Source: Symsagittifera roscoffensis (lineage: Eukaryota > Xenacoelomorpha > Acoela > Convolutidae). From it: a stretch of DNA of 64,000 nt. The position numbers were made by a program, and so were the translations under genes. The notes beneath the pieces are model-generated. The model was given only the letters and a program-made list of their open reading frames with translations, made no database searches and had not been told where the DNA came from. Positions within the stretch are counted from its first letter, which is position 1. Each line of letters opens with the position of its first letter. The stretch is from assembly GCF_963678635.1 (NCBI RefSeq), contig NC_087063.1, positions 85,483,574-85,547,573 on the forward strand. The letters run 5' to 3'. This document shows positions 42,960 through 54,401 of this stretch, piece after piece.

Positions 42960-45420
42960 TGGCCAGGAAAGATAGTGAGGTTGAAGATTTGTCCTATACA
43001 GTTTATAAACTTTCAGTCAAGGTTTCAAAATTTAATACACTCACTTAATCGACTTTATAATCGCAAGGTTGGTTGGATTAAACAAGTGTTCACAAACAAA
43101 GAGATTTCAAGGTTTCTATTCTTTCTTACCTTCCATCTTCATCTCGTCTTCTCCGTCAATTCTTACTCCATCGCCTCATCTTCTTGTGCTCATTCACTCC
43201 CCCCCCCATCTCATTGTCCTCTAGCACTTTTTGCAGCATCTCAACTTTCTTGTTTCAAAAATCTCTGCTTGAGGTCCGGGCCCCAAATTTTTTGTTTCGA
43301 CAATCTCTGCTGGCAGGAGATCCACGTTCAATTTCTGCCCTCGGTTCCGGCAGAAATTTTGTGTTAGCTCAGGTTAATATTTCGCTTCAGGTCAGCTTGA
43401 ATGCTTCTTTTTCTCACTATCTCTTGCCTAAGACATACCATTTACACGCCTCACAGCCGTCGTGACAGCATTTCTATGATTCAAGAACACTCTTTTATTG
43501 GCACAGGGTGCTACATTCAGCTGGAAGGATTGATCATGGCACGAAGCCAAGGCATCAATCTATGCCTCGCCCATATCCACTCGATGGCCTTAGATATCCA
43601 GAGTATTACGTAGGTGGTGTTGAATATATCCAAGTTTCTGCTGAGGCTCACTTTGCTCAACTGCTCAGGGGCCGGTACTGCCATCTCTTAATCGTTCGTT
43701 CCTGCATTGGCTTCAAGCCATCTCACTGTTTTCATAGCGCTGAACTTCGATATTGACACGTCCTGCGCGTATTCGGGTAATCCCATTGAGAATAACTCTC
43801 CAGCTTCCCACACCAACACTAATATTGCTCACTTGAGGTACAAGAACGTCTGCGTCAGGCAGTGACAAGTGTACTCCTCATTAGTTCACAAAATGTTCCT
43901 CCAGGTCCAGTATCCTGAGGCTATTAGCACTGGCTCTACTTCCATCATCACTTCATGCGTCTTTTCCTTCTCGTCAACCGTGGGGACATTCCACTCGCGT
44001 TTTGTTTCTGGAAGTCACTGACGTTTCCTTCAACTAACTTCACGACATTTTCCCCTGCAAAAATTTTCAAACTCGTTACTAAATTTTTCAAACTCGTACT
44101 GGAAGGACTTCTGCTTCCCCAACGTCACTTGCTCTTTCATGCTCCTGATCTTTTCGACTTGTTCCCGACTCGCTCTTAGTTCATTATTAGTGCATCTCTT
44201 TCCTAATTCCGGTAGCTGTCAATGTCGTTCAGTTCTTTTGCAGAAAACTTGAGTAGCATATCTCGATACATTTCTAACAATTCGTTCAGCAGGATTTCTT
44301 CACGTTTTTTGCCTCCTTGCATAATAGCTTTCCCGAACTCTTCCACGAACCTCGAAGTGCGGATCTGATCCAATACTTTTCTCATCAAGCAATGTGCGTC
44401 TTTTTAATTCGCGCAGTCTCTCTCAGAGTTGTCCCTGGCTTTTTTTATTGATCCCTTGATTTGGTTTCAATAGTGGCTTTGTCCCCTACTAGGCACCACG
44501 TCAACTTTACCTGCAAGTTTGTCCTCACACATGGATTGGCGAGATATGCCGTTACCGTCGATGGCGTGTTCATGGTTTGATCGAAGTATTTCTGGAGATC
44601 CTACCTCCAGGAAGTTTTAGCGAGTTGCTCTAGGCCGTCCTCGTTCACTTTCCATGAATTCACCATGCCATACTTCTTTCTCTTCAAGTTCGAACCCGTC
44701 ATCATCAGGTATTTCCGCATGGCTTGATTGTCATGCCTTGCCTTGCCATCTTGTGTCCTCTCGTCGAAACTCTTCCTTTCAGCACTTCTTAATAGCAACT
44801 AGCGGGGTCACCCATGTGAACTGACTCTGGCACCGTGACAAGGCAATACTCCACCACGTCGAATTATCCTTCCAACTTCATCTTCGCTTTATTAGTCGGA
44901 GTTGTTTGTAACCATCCAGCCCACCGGATCCACATTGGCTGATAACTTGGATACCCAGTCTTGTATCCGCTAAGACTAGTATCAGCGTCTATATCAGTCC
45001 CACTAACAGCAATGCTAGCACTATCCCCTTGTCCGCTGTCGACAGGACAGGAAAACTTTGCCAACGACATAACCAACGCGGCTGCGTTCAATTTCACCAC
45101 TTTCGAATTGGTCACCTTTTCATTGACAATACTTGGCTCTCTTTACACTCTTGCAAAATTCAATTCTCCTCGGCGCTCTTTTCCGTGACTCAGCGGGTTC
45201 CATGGTTTTTTCCAAAACTTCATACCTGATGGGTTGATTCAGTCCCACATTAATCACATACTGAGTACCGTATCTCCAGATCGCATCATCACAGGGGCCT
45301 TCCATGAAAACTACTTGAGTCCACATGTCTCTATTTTTTCTCCCAAGTTCCCCCTGATATCGCTCCCATTCTTCCTCGGGCCACTTGCTCAGGAATTGAA
45401 CTTGCAATGACTCATAACTT
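42960..45420 (-). pseudogene. ORF3 C-terminal part, minus-strand copy 2
   Basis: A fuller version of 39050-40920. Order on minus: 45120-45407 (LSKWPEEEWERYQGEL, IWRYGTQYVINVGLNQP), 44864-45115, 44601-44798 and 44203-44388 (this roughly 0.7-kb stretch, 44090-44770, is missing in copy 1), then the GLPD/IWARHRLMPW region near 43510-43800 and the acidic C-terminus near 43150-43260. It is broken by many stops. It continues upstream into 45421-47357. Confidence 0.75.
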
Positions 45421-47357
45421 CTCCTACCTCGAAGAGATTCACAGAGCAGCTTCGGTGTACTTCTTTATTGATATACTTGTTTCAGGGACATTGGTTCTAC
45501 AGGGGGCAGGCTAGCTGGAGCTTCCTTAGTGGGTGACATAAATGATGATGGCGTCATCAACACTATGGTCTCCAAGGCTCCCTTATCATCCTCTCCTTGT
45601 TCGGTCTCCTTGAAATCGTACTCTCAGAGATCTCTCTCTAGGGCTCCTAGATCAATCTCACTAACTTGAATACTCGGGCCTTCATAGGATCATCCTCTCC
45701 CTGATGCTCTTCATTTGCCTCTTTATCCTTTCTGCTGACGTCTGGCTTGGGTCCAGATCCAGAGGGGATTTAAGACTATCAATCCCTGTGTCCGGCCGAG
45801 TCCGTACCGTCAAGTCATCGGCTTGGTAGAACACTTCATCATACACGAGGATCTCTACTGGTTCCTCGCCACTTCTATCCTCATATAGATGCCTCCTCTT
45901 GATTTCTTTCCTCAACTCTAGTATCACCATCGTCTCCTGCCTGAGCCACTCCAGCTTAGACTGATCATCGGCTTGTAAATTCAGGTCATTCCAATGGCTA
46001 GCGGAAAATTCAGATTTTTTCGACGGTATAGCTTTTATTTTCTTCCGGCTCCACACGTCAGGAAAGGTAAATTTGAAAGTGTTCAGGGCTGCAACCTTCC
46101 AGCTGATGAAGCGTGGCTCCATTCCCTCACTATTTTTCACCAATCTTTCTTCGACATCCTGCGCCGCTCCAATCCTAGGTGCAAGGGCAAGGCTGGACAA
46201 TCCCAACAGCATCCTTCGGATAAGCGGATATTTAGGAAAGCTGTGCGGCAGTGGGCTTCAACCTGCAAACAACGTTTCTTGGTGCTCCCTCACGTGAGCA
46301 GACCTCCCCAGCCAAGCCGGAGTTTTCACCGCATTCTTCGTGCCTTTCAGCACTGGCCGCATATTCCACAGTTTGGGGCTGAACTGGAAGTTCGACAGAT
46401 CATCATCGCCCGTTCGACGTTTGAAGTTTTTGTTGAAATCCATCAGTACCCAACCAGGCTCCGCTATATTCCCAAATAGCCTATCAACGCAGGCCAATCT
46501 TCTAAGTTTTTATTGCTCTACAAAAATCAGCACTGAGCAGTCCAGGAAATACGTGTACCACGGTCGGTCCATAAGTCACTGTCACGAATTCTCTCAATCT
46601 AAAATCAAAGCCTACAGATTGATCCGCATCATGAGTGCTAAAACAATTAAAAGATGCTTGCCTCCACATCTCTTTCTTTTTTTCATCAAAGACGAGCCGA
46701 TTCTCCTCAGTCAACCTCCTGTTCTGTTGCAGCAGATACTGAAAGAGCAGGAATTTTTTCCTCGACCACGGCGCGTCGAACTCCTTCCTCCAACCCTGCA
46801 ACTGTTCTGAATACCTCAACAGTACAAACAGGTCAGCATATCGATCACACGTCATCACGATCAGCCGGTGCATGCTCAAACGCAATCTGTCCCAAGGTGC
46901 ACACTCGTGGAGACAGTTAGAGCCAAGGTTTATTGTGGGGCTTTGTCCTCAAGGCCAGAGCCCGGAGGTCTTCTTCAGTGGATGTGGCGTTCCTCCTGGC
47001 CATGGTTTCTCCGGCATTCCTTATGTAATCCTTGAACTACAATTTATTCGCCAATTGTTGCACCAGCTCCTGATCAACGATCACTCCCGGTCTCATTTTC
47101 AATAGTTGGCCAAGTTTGGACAATTCCAAACGTAGAACTTTGTCTAGCACCATTCGCGTCATGCTGTGGCCCTTGAACTCCTGGATTGCATTCGAAGTGT
47201 CAGTCCATATCGCTGGGAGTTCTGATCGGAAAGTATGGTTCAGGTTGTGATCGACCTCTCTGTTTGGTGCTCCTATCACTATGTCAAATCGTCCTTCCAA
47301 CAGCAAGGTAACCATCGCGTACAAATTGCAAGGGTTAGGGCAATGAGGTGGGAGCAA
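45421..47357 (-). pseudogene. ORF3 N-terminal/middle part, minus strand
   Basis: Frames on minus: 47037-47357 (PCNLYAMVTLLLEGRFDIVIGA and VLDKVLRLELSKLGQLLK; relatives are LQFVYAMLTLIAEG and VLDEVLCLEVSNLTRKLK on +), 46502-46885 (LLFQYLLQQNRRLTEENR, VTYGPTVVHVFPG) and 45682-46212. This is the same gene order as + 32900-35300. The SGNH part is not visible upstream. It shows that the ORF3 architecture is shared by two diverged subfamilies. Confidence 0.7.
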
Positions 47358-49587
47358 TTTCCTTTTCTCAAGTGAGTGTGTCGAACTTAATACACGCAGC
47401 GAGATCTTCTTGTATGTGTTGCCGGATTAATCGAGCTTTCCTTTTAAGTAGCCCCAAGCCATCTACCCAACCAAAATGATAATTGAGAAATTTTGTTCTG
47501 GTACCTTGATGAACCTGTTCTAGAATTCAAAGTTGACCGCGAATCTACGGATCATCTGGTCTGCTAACCCCTAATATACACACCAAAGGTAGTCGACCTT
47601 TCATTTCAACAGGGGTGTTTGATGTATCTAAGTCAGCTTGGTGGGTTACTTTGGATTTTGTTAAGGAGGGTTGTTGAGGGGCTAAAGTCACTTGGATGGG
47701 TTAGTTCGGAGGGTAGTTAAGACGCTCAACCTACTTCGGAGAGTTACTGCCGAGGGTATCTAAGGTACTTTAGTTACTTTGAAAGGTTCACCAAAATTCA
47801 CTGAGGAGCGTTACTAAAGGGTTTAATAATTGAAGAGGGCTACTTCGGAGGATTCCCTGAAATTTCTTTTTTTTTCCGCCTCAAAAGGGTCTCCGGCTGG
47901 TGCGAAAACGGTCTGTTATAGGATATTTTCACTCCGGTGAGTTACTCAAACTACCTCAGAGGGTTTCGCAAAAATTTCTCTGTAAGTAGGGTTATTAAGG
48001 GGTTTAACTGACTCCGGAGGGTTACTCCGGAGGGTTCCACAAAAATCACAAAAGCAAGTGTTTTCTCCGATCGCAGTATAATTTGCTTAATACAAGCTTA
48101 ATTGAGCCGGTCAACCTACTTTGTAGAATAAAATTGAAGTTTCATAAAAATTTCTTCCTCTGGGAGGGTTCCCTAACTTTAGGCCCGCCAAACTGACAAA
48201 TTCTAAAAGACTTTCTTTCTCCAGTCCTATCAACCTAAAATTGGAAAAAATTTAGAAAAAATAGCAAAAACGTCGTTTTATGGTACCTAAATTTTTCCGA
48301 TCGGTTACTAGACTTCGAGAAATAAAAAAAAACGCGCGTGCTAAATTCGCCTCTTTTCACCACCTATATAGGTTCTCAGAGACTTTTTTCGCAATTCTTG
48401 CTGGAACAAAATTGGTTCAGAAACAAAAAATTGACCGAAAATTATCTACTTTGGACCTTCTTTTTACTTTTCCCTGTTCAGGTCTCTATCTCTATCCACG
48501 CAGGTACTCGAAGGGTTGCTTCAAAAATGTTGTTTTAACTGAGCTCGTTATGCTAGCAACCTCCTTGTGCACGCGTTTTTATCGCTTTACTTCCAAAAAC
48601 TCAAAATTTCAATCCTAAAAACATATTGACGACCTTCAAAAAATCACAAAAAAAATTGGTAAAAAAACACTTTTTTTCTCGACTTCACCTTCGTCCGCGG
48701 ATATTTTTGTGAGCGGCTTGAACCACGTAGTAGCTGACTGCGCAGATGCTTTTTTCGGTTCGAAAGTTTTCGGATGTCTAAAAACCGGGTTGAACAGTTT
48801 TGTCCAAAATTGGTTATTTTCGACAAAATTTGGGTCTTTCGGGCCTGAAATGGAAGATAGATCGCATATAACACGGGTTGTAACCTATTAAATTTTGCCA
48901 ATTAATACTACTCTACCCTCTTTTACACCAAAAACCCGAACTAAGACCCTTAGCTAGGAAACTTGCAATTAAAGGAGGTTACAATCGAGCCGGTCTAATT
49001 GTTTCCCCGCCACCTAAGTTTATTGAAATAGTACCCAAACGATACTAAAATTGAGCTAAGGATACCAAAGTTCGTTGTGTATGTTGTCCTTGTTGACCCC
49101 TAATCTGTCCGGAGCACGTCTGTTTGCTTGCCGTTCTACTCTCCGGTCGCCATTGTCATTAACGTGCTCAAAGATTCAAAGGGTACCTATCCAACAACCA
49201 AAACACTTCATTTTCCGATCATGAATGAGATAAATCAATCTGAAAGAATAACAGATAGAAAAATCGAATTACATCTCGTCCTGAAAACTGTCATTTTTTG
49301 AAAAACTGTCAATTTTAATTTTTGCCGTTTTTGGTCGTTTATAGGTTTGGTACTGTTTTCTGTACTCTATATTTTGAATGAGTGGGCTCATAACTTGTCA
49401 CCTAACCCTCCGACCCCCCGAATTTTTGGTCTCAAGTAGGTTAAAGAGCTAAATTGTACTAGACGGTCCAAACGCTCTTTCTAATTCATTACAGAACAAA
49501 AACATCTAACTCGGGCTTAGCCCTCGAGCGGAGGTTTCATCGCTAAAACGTTTGCTGATTGTGATGGTCTATTGCCTTAAACAGGCC
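47358..49587 (-). other. Leader of the minus-strand element, with degenerate repeats
   Basis: Non-coding. 47620-48060 contains many imperfect copies of a motif like GGAGGGTTACTCCGG. The 48930-49000 part, read on minus (GCAAGTTTCCTAGCTAAGGG), resembles the + leader at 53768-53790 (GCAAGTTTCCGAGTTAAACA), so this is probably the 5' leader between PBS and the lost gag. Confidence 0.5.
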
Positions 49588-49602
49588 CGCCCAGGAGCGC
49601 CA
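49588..49602 (-). other. Primer-binding site after LTR G
   Basis: On minus the sequence reads TGGCGCTCCTGGGCG immediately after LTR G. It is almost identical to the PBS after LTR C. The TGG start fits pairing with a tRNA 3' CCA end. I cannot name the tRNA. Confidence 0.55.
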
Positions 49603-50130
49603 TAAAACTGTTCATCTAACCTTGGCGCAGAAATTACATAGTAACAGAAAATCCCTTTTGACGACTGATTGTTACCCAAAGCCTTCTCATTTTGAACCTA
49701 ACTGACCGAGCCAATTGATTTTCTGGTCTGCTTAGGGGCTACTTAGCGTGTTACGTTCCTAGGCTATCAGCAAAACGACTTTTAGTCAGCTTTCTTTTCC
49801 GTGCAAAAGTAATCTCAGTGGATCGTGGATCCCCAGATGTGGATCCCCAGACAACGTGTTTATTACTAAAAACACAGCTAGAATCCACAATTAGAGGTTT
49901 TTTTTACTAACAATTATATTTTTTATCCACTAGAGATGAATTGACCCTTTGCTCGCCCCCAAATGCTCCTGCTCTGAAATACTAAATCAATATCAAATGA
50001 AAAAGAATGGTTACAGGGCATTACAGCTGCTAAAAAATATTCATTGTTTTCTATAACAGTGTCTGGGGAAACCGAGCCTCCAATTCCTTTTCACCCGAAG
50101 ATAACGTCGTTATCGCCCAATTTGTGTAGC
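49603..50130 (-). repeat. Minus-strand LTR G (diverged)
   Basis: Weak but colinear match to LTR A in reverse: a GGATCCCCAGACAACG block, CTAAAAACACAGCT, a GAATTGACCCTTTGC block, and CAATCAGTCGTCAAAAGG towards its end. The boundary at the 5' side is uncertain. Confidence 0.5.
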
Positions 50131-50644
50131 ACGGGAGGGTTCGGCAGTGCCGTTTTCTCAATTTGACCTTCCGTTCTCTCTGTTTTCTACAAGAAAGCAC
50201 CTTATCGTGTCTTCATGTCACGATAACGGGCTTCGTTTTTCTTCTATTTTCCTTCTCTTTTTCAACCGTTTTTCGTCTAGACATTGGCTGTTGTGTTTTT
50301 GACACGTTGTTATAGTCAAAATGGCCGTTTTTTGTATTTCTCAGAAATCGAAAATTTGAAAAATTAAAAGTCTGGAAAATTCTGAGTCTCCTTTTTGCTT
50401 CAAATTTGCTACTAAGGCCTTCTACATCTATTTTGTCGCGCATGGAAGATTCGGTCGGCTGTGTCACCCGGAGGAATGGCTTACTTCGCCTCTGAGTGTA
50501 TATAAACAATTTTCGCCTTCATTAATGTACATGAAAGTTTCAGAACTATTGCTGTTTGCTATTACTTGTTACGCCAGGTCAAGCTACTTGTTGCACGGCT
50601 CTGATTTTATCATGTCTGAAGAAGGGTGACGAATTCTCACTCAT
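50131..50644. other. Unassigned AT-rich stretch
   Basis: No coding frame or repeat recognised between LTR G and LTR B. It may be the rest of LTR G or a leader of LTR B. Confidence 0.3.
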
Positions 50645-51494
50645 TACATCCCCTCTGTAAAATTCGCCCGGACGTACATACCAAAGGAAAATATAGCTAA
50701 GTTTTACAACGACTGCCTAGCGGCTAAACACTGCTTCACATGCTTTTAACCGTCTTTATCGAAGCCAGTTCAACTTGTGGTCCATTAATATTGGGTCGAC
50801 AAAGTCATTAGTATTTATGGCTATCGGCCAGATCGCGCAACCTAACTTAGTTACGTTAAAAAATAGTGAACACATGATTGGGTCTCAGTATCCCCAGACC
50901 ACGAGGTCACTCCTTAAAATGGGGCTACTACTTACTTATCATATTCTATTGTTTTTGTTCAGTAGAAAAAAATCCTCATATCCACCGGAGATGGATCAAC
51001 TCTTTCCCTCAACTCATAGCTTCGCATAATCTGAAAATTGAATTTGATGTTTCTTAGTTCATTTCAGGACATATCAGGAAGCTAAAAGTTGTTACAAGTC
51101 TTTTCCCAAATCCCCTCTGGATTCTTGAATCCGGTCGAAAATCTGTCTTATTGTCTACCAGGAAGGGTAGCAAGATCTTCCCAATAGCCCTCCTGATTCT
51201 CGATAATTGCTCAATTCTTACAATTCCGAGTATTCTAATGTTCATAGTTCCAATTTTCTTCTCCATCGCTCGTGCGTCTATTCTTCACTAGCGAAACTTT
51301 TGTCTCTGATTTTCGCGTATTTTTAGTGTTTGCGAAAATGAAAAAGGTCATGTGTCATTTTTTTGAACGAATTTTTAAAAATAGGCATGTCAGCTTAAAA
51401 TGACCCGCTCCAATCCGTTCATTTTTCTGATCTGTTTCCAATAAGAATTCGTTCCTTACTGGCATATGTTCTTGGCCATTCTGGTTTAAAGTCA
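50645..51494 (-). repeat. Minus-strand LTR B
   Basis: A good reverse match to LTR A and C. It includes the paired-hairpin module (50866-50910), the ATCCATCTCC/GGTGGAT hairpin near 50985, and the start block CCAGAATGGCCAAGAAC near 51480. It may be a solo LTR or a terminus of a minus element. Confidence 0.7.
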
Positions 51495-52286
51495 GACTTA
51501 ACTGCAAGGAAGTCTCTATTCTTAAACAAGTTTACAAAGATATGAAAACCAATGAAAAATTTATGATTCGATTGACTGGCTGCGCGTTTCTGGGTTCATG
51601 AGATTGGTTACAGGCATTGCCATCAGACTCCCTTCATTATTGTCTCTGCAACGCTGAATTCAAGATGGCTTGCGAACTTCGACTTGTATCTCCAGTCAGC
51701 AGCGGTTTTCACTGTGATTGTGGTTTTATTTGCCATTCTCACTCGCAACACCCTCTTGTCTGCAATGAAGTCTCGTTTTATTCAGCACCATTCAGGTAAC
51801 ACTATATTAAAAATGCATTTTCTATGATTGAAATCGGCCAGACGGAATCACCATCACGCCATGGATCAGAGGTAAGCCGTTCAGATGGGATTATACGTGT
51901 GTAAACAGGTTGGCGGCCTCAAATTCGAGACTGGCGGGCTTTGAAGACGCAATCGTCGCATATGAGGCAGAAAAGAAAAAGAATCATTACTGATACCTTC
52001 CGAGCTTCGTAATATTTCAACCTGTAGCCGTTAAAAGTCTATAGCGAATTCCGCAGAGCGCAGAGAAGGAGAACCACTGAAAAGAAAAAAGACAGAAGAG
52101 CCACGATGTTTTTCTAACAACGGCTAAAAATTTCAATTCAACGTGAAAACGCTGCTTGCTTTTTGGAGGCAATAAACAGTTCTAAGCATTCAACACATCC
52201 TTTCTATCCATTCCAACTTTTTTATTTTCTGTTGTTCTGGTTCTTTGAATTCAATCACTATCTGTTTGAAGCACCGAAGGTGCAAT
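51495..52286. other. Unassigned stretch before LTR C
   Basis: No gene or repeat recognised. The short frames here lack similarity to the other elements in the window. Confidence 0.3.
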
Positions 52287-53168
52287 TGTGACATTCGACC
52301 AGAATGGTGGTCAAAATGCATACCAACAACGAAGTTTTATTAGCAGCAGCCGAGTGAGAAAATTGGCAGTGTCGACAATTTAACAGTGTCACTTGTTCAA
52401 TTTAATGAATTATGAGAATTCAATGTGCAGTGACGAAGTTGTTTCAAAAATCAATCGAAAATAAATCGTCACGACCCTGAAACTTTGCAGTAAATTTTCG
52501 CTAGTAGGAAACGACAAAGACTCTCGACAGTGAAGAAAAAAAATGAAAACTATTCTGAGATTACAATCGAGACTATGCAAAATGTAACAATTGTACAGCT
52601 ACATTAGTTACAAATCAGTTCTCCAGAACTCTAAAGGGGTATCGGGAAGGTTTTTCTACCCTTCCTGGACTACAACAAAACCGCTCTTCGACCGGATTCG
52701 ACAATCCGGAAAGGTCTTGGGAACTGAAACTTGTTTTTAGACAACTTCAAGTTTTCTGGTATGTCTTGAGTTGAATATAATTAATATCTAATTCATTTTT
52801 CAGAATATGAGAAGCTAGAAGTTGAGGGAAAAGGTTGATCCATCTTCGAAGGATATGATGATTTTTATCTACTGAACAAAAAGTATAGTAATATGATGAC
52901 AGATAGTAGCCCTGATTTTGAGGTGACCTCGTGGTCTGGGGGTACTGAGACCCCGCCATGAGCTCACTATTTTTGCATTTTACTAAGTTAATATGAGCGA
53001 TCTGGCCGATAGATTAAACAGTAACGACTCTGTCGACCCGATGTTAATGGACCACACATAGAACTGGCTTTGGTAGAGACGGTTAAAAGCATGTGAAGCT
53101 GTGTTTAGACGCTAGCCAGTCGTTTATAACCTAGCTTTATTTGCCGGCGGTATGTACATGTGTTTTCA
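52287..53168 (+). repeat. LTR C, 5' LTR of element 4
   Basis: 882 bp starting TGTGACATTCGACCAGAATGG and ending GTTTTCA, so it has canonical TG...CA ends. A primer-binding site follows immediately. The conserved hairpins are at 52836-52850 (imperfect in this copy) and 52923-52967. It matches LTR E at 59051-59153 plus 63492-64000. Confidence 0.85.
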
Positions 53169-53183
53169 TGGCGCTCCTAGGTG
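53169..53183 (+). other. Primer-binding site after LTR C
   Basis: TGGCGCTCCTAGGTG directly after the LTR. The same motif follows LTR G, and a degenerate form follows LTR F, which supports both the LTR end and the PBS role. The matching tRNA would end in CACCTAGGAGCGCCA. Its identity is not known to me. Confidence 0.65.
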
Positions 53184-54401
53184 TTATTCTTTTAAAATCA
53201 TGATCGGCTGATCCATTAACAAGCACTCTGCGCCAAGCGGATGCTCTAAATAAGCCACTTAACAAGAAAGCGGAAGGGAGACTTGAAACGCTGAGCAAAA
53301 TATGACCAAAAACACTTCAGGATATACAAGAAACAAGTAGGATAGTCCCTAAAAAACCAAAAACGTACAAAATAACCGAAAAAAAAACAGTAAAGGAAAA
53401 TTTACAAACTCATAAGAAATCATCCCCCCAGACAAGCTGTGATCCGGCCCTCACGTTTGTTGTTGTTAGACATATTGTTAATACAGGCATTTATATCAAG
53501 AAAGGTTGTTACGATCAAAACTTTGGCACTTTTCTGGTGCCTGTACTGTAGGGTTGTTTGAGTATTTAAGCGCGTTGTGGCTAATTTGCGCTCAATCCGG
53601 AAAAAAAGGTCTCGGGATTAGAGCGGACAACTGATCCGGCAAGCAGTGCAAGGAGCAGAAGGAAGCGTCTCAAGGACAACAACAATCAACTGTTGGATAT
53701 CGTTAACAAGTTTTGTAGCAATTTTGGTACAGAAAGGAAGATATCAACCTGTGGGGGGTTCCAGTTGCAAGTTTCCGAGTTAAACACCTTATTTCGGAGA
53801 TTGAACGGACCCGGAGGGGTATAAAATTAATAGCCTTACGAGTTATACTGCTTGTAGTAACACCCCTGTATCATTTTACAGTGAAAGAGACGGTAAACAG
53901 ACCGGTTTTAGAGTCGAAATAGTGAATTGTTTTTACCCCCACAAATCAGGATTTTTGAGATATCAATAATTTTTGAAACGGAAAAAGCATTAAGTTAGTG
54001 AGTTTGTAGTAAATGCACTGTTAGAACTAGTGGAAGCGGTTAATTTCAGTTCAGACGTGGCTGGAAAAAATTGGGCGCCGAAATCCGAAATTTCGTGATT
54101 TTTGAAAAAACGAAACGTCAAATAATAAGCAAAATTTTCAAAATTTTTGGGTTAGGGCGATAGAAATTGTTTTTTGGACAACATAAACTAGTGAATTGAC
54201 AGTTCTTAAAATCCGTTTGCCAACATACTTCCTGGCCCCAGTGAAATCGAACTTGTTTGATTTAGTGGGTTAATCAATCCGGAGGGGTCCAAATAGCATA
54301 GTTGTTGGCAAATTTTTTCAACTGGAATGTTTTAGATTGGGTTTTTTGCATTAAGGCCTTCTGAGCTCCGATCAATAAATTTTAGGTCAGGAAGATTAGA
54401 A
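53184..54401 (+). other. Leader of element 4
   Basis: Non-coding. An A-rich tract at 53320-53400 is followed by scattered CCGGAGGGG-type motifs (53808, 54280) recalling the degenerate repeats at 47620-48060. It has no hairpin minisatellite. Confidence 0.5.
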
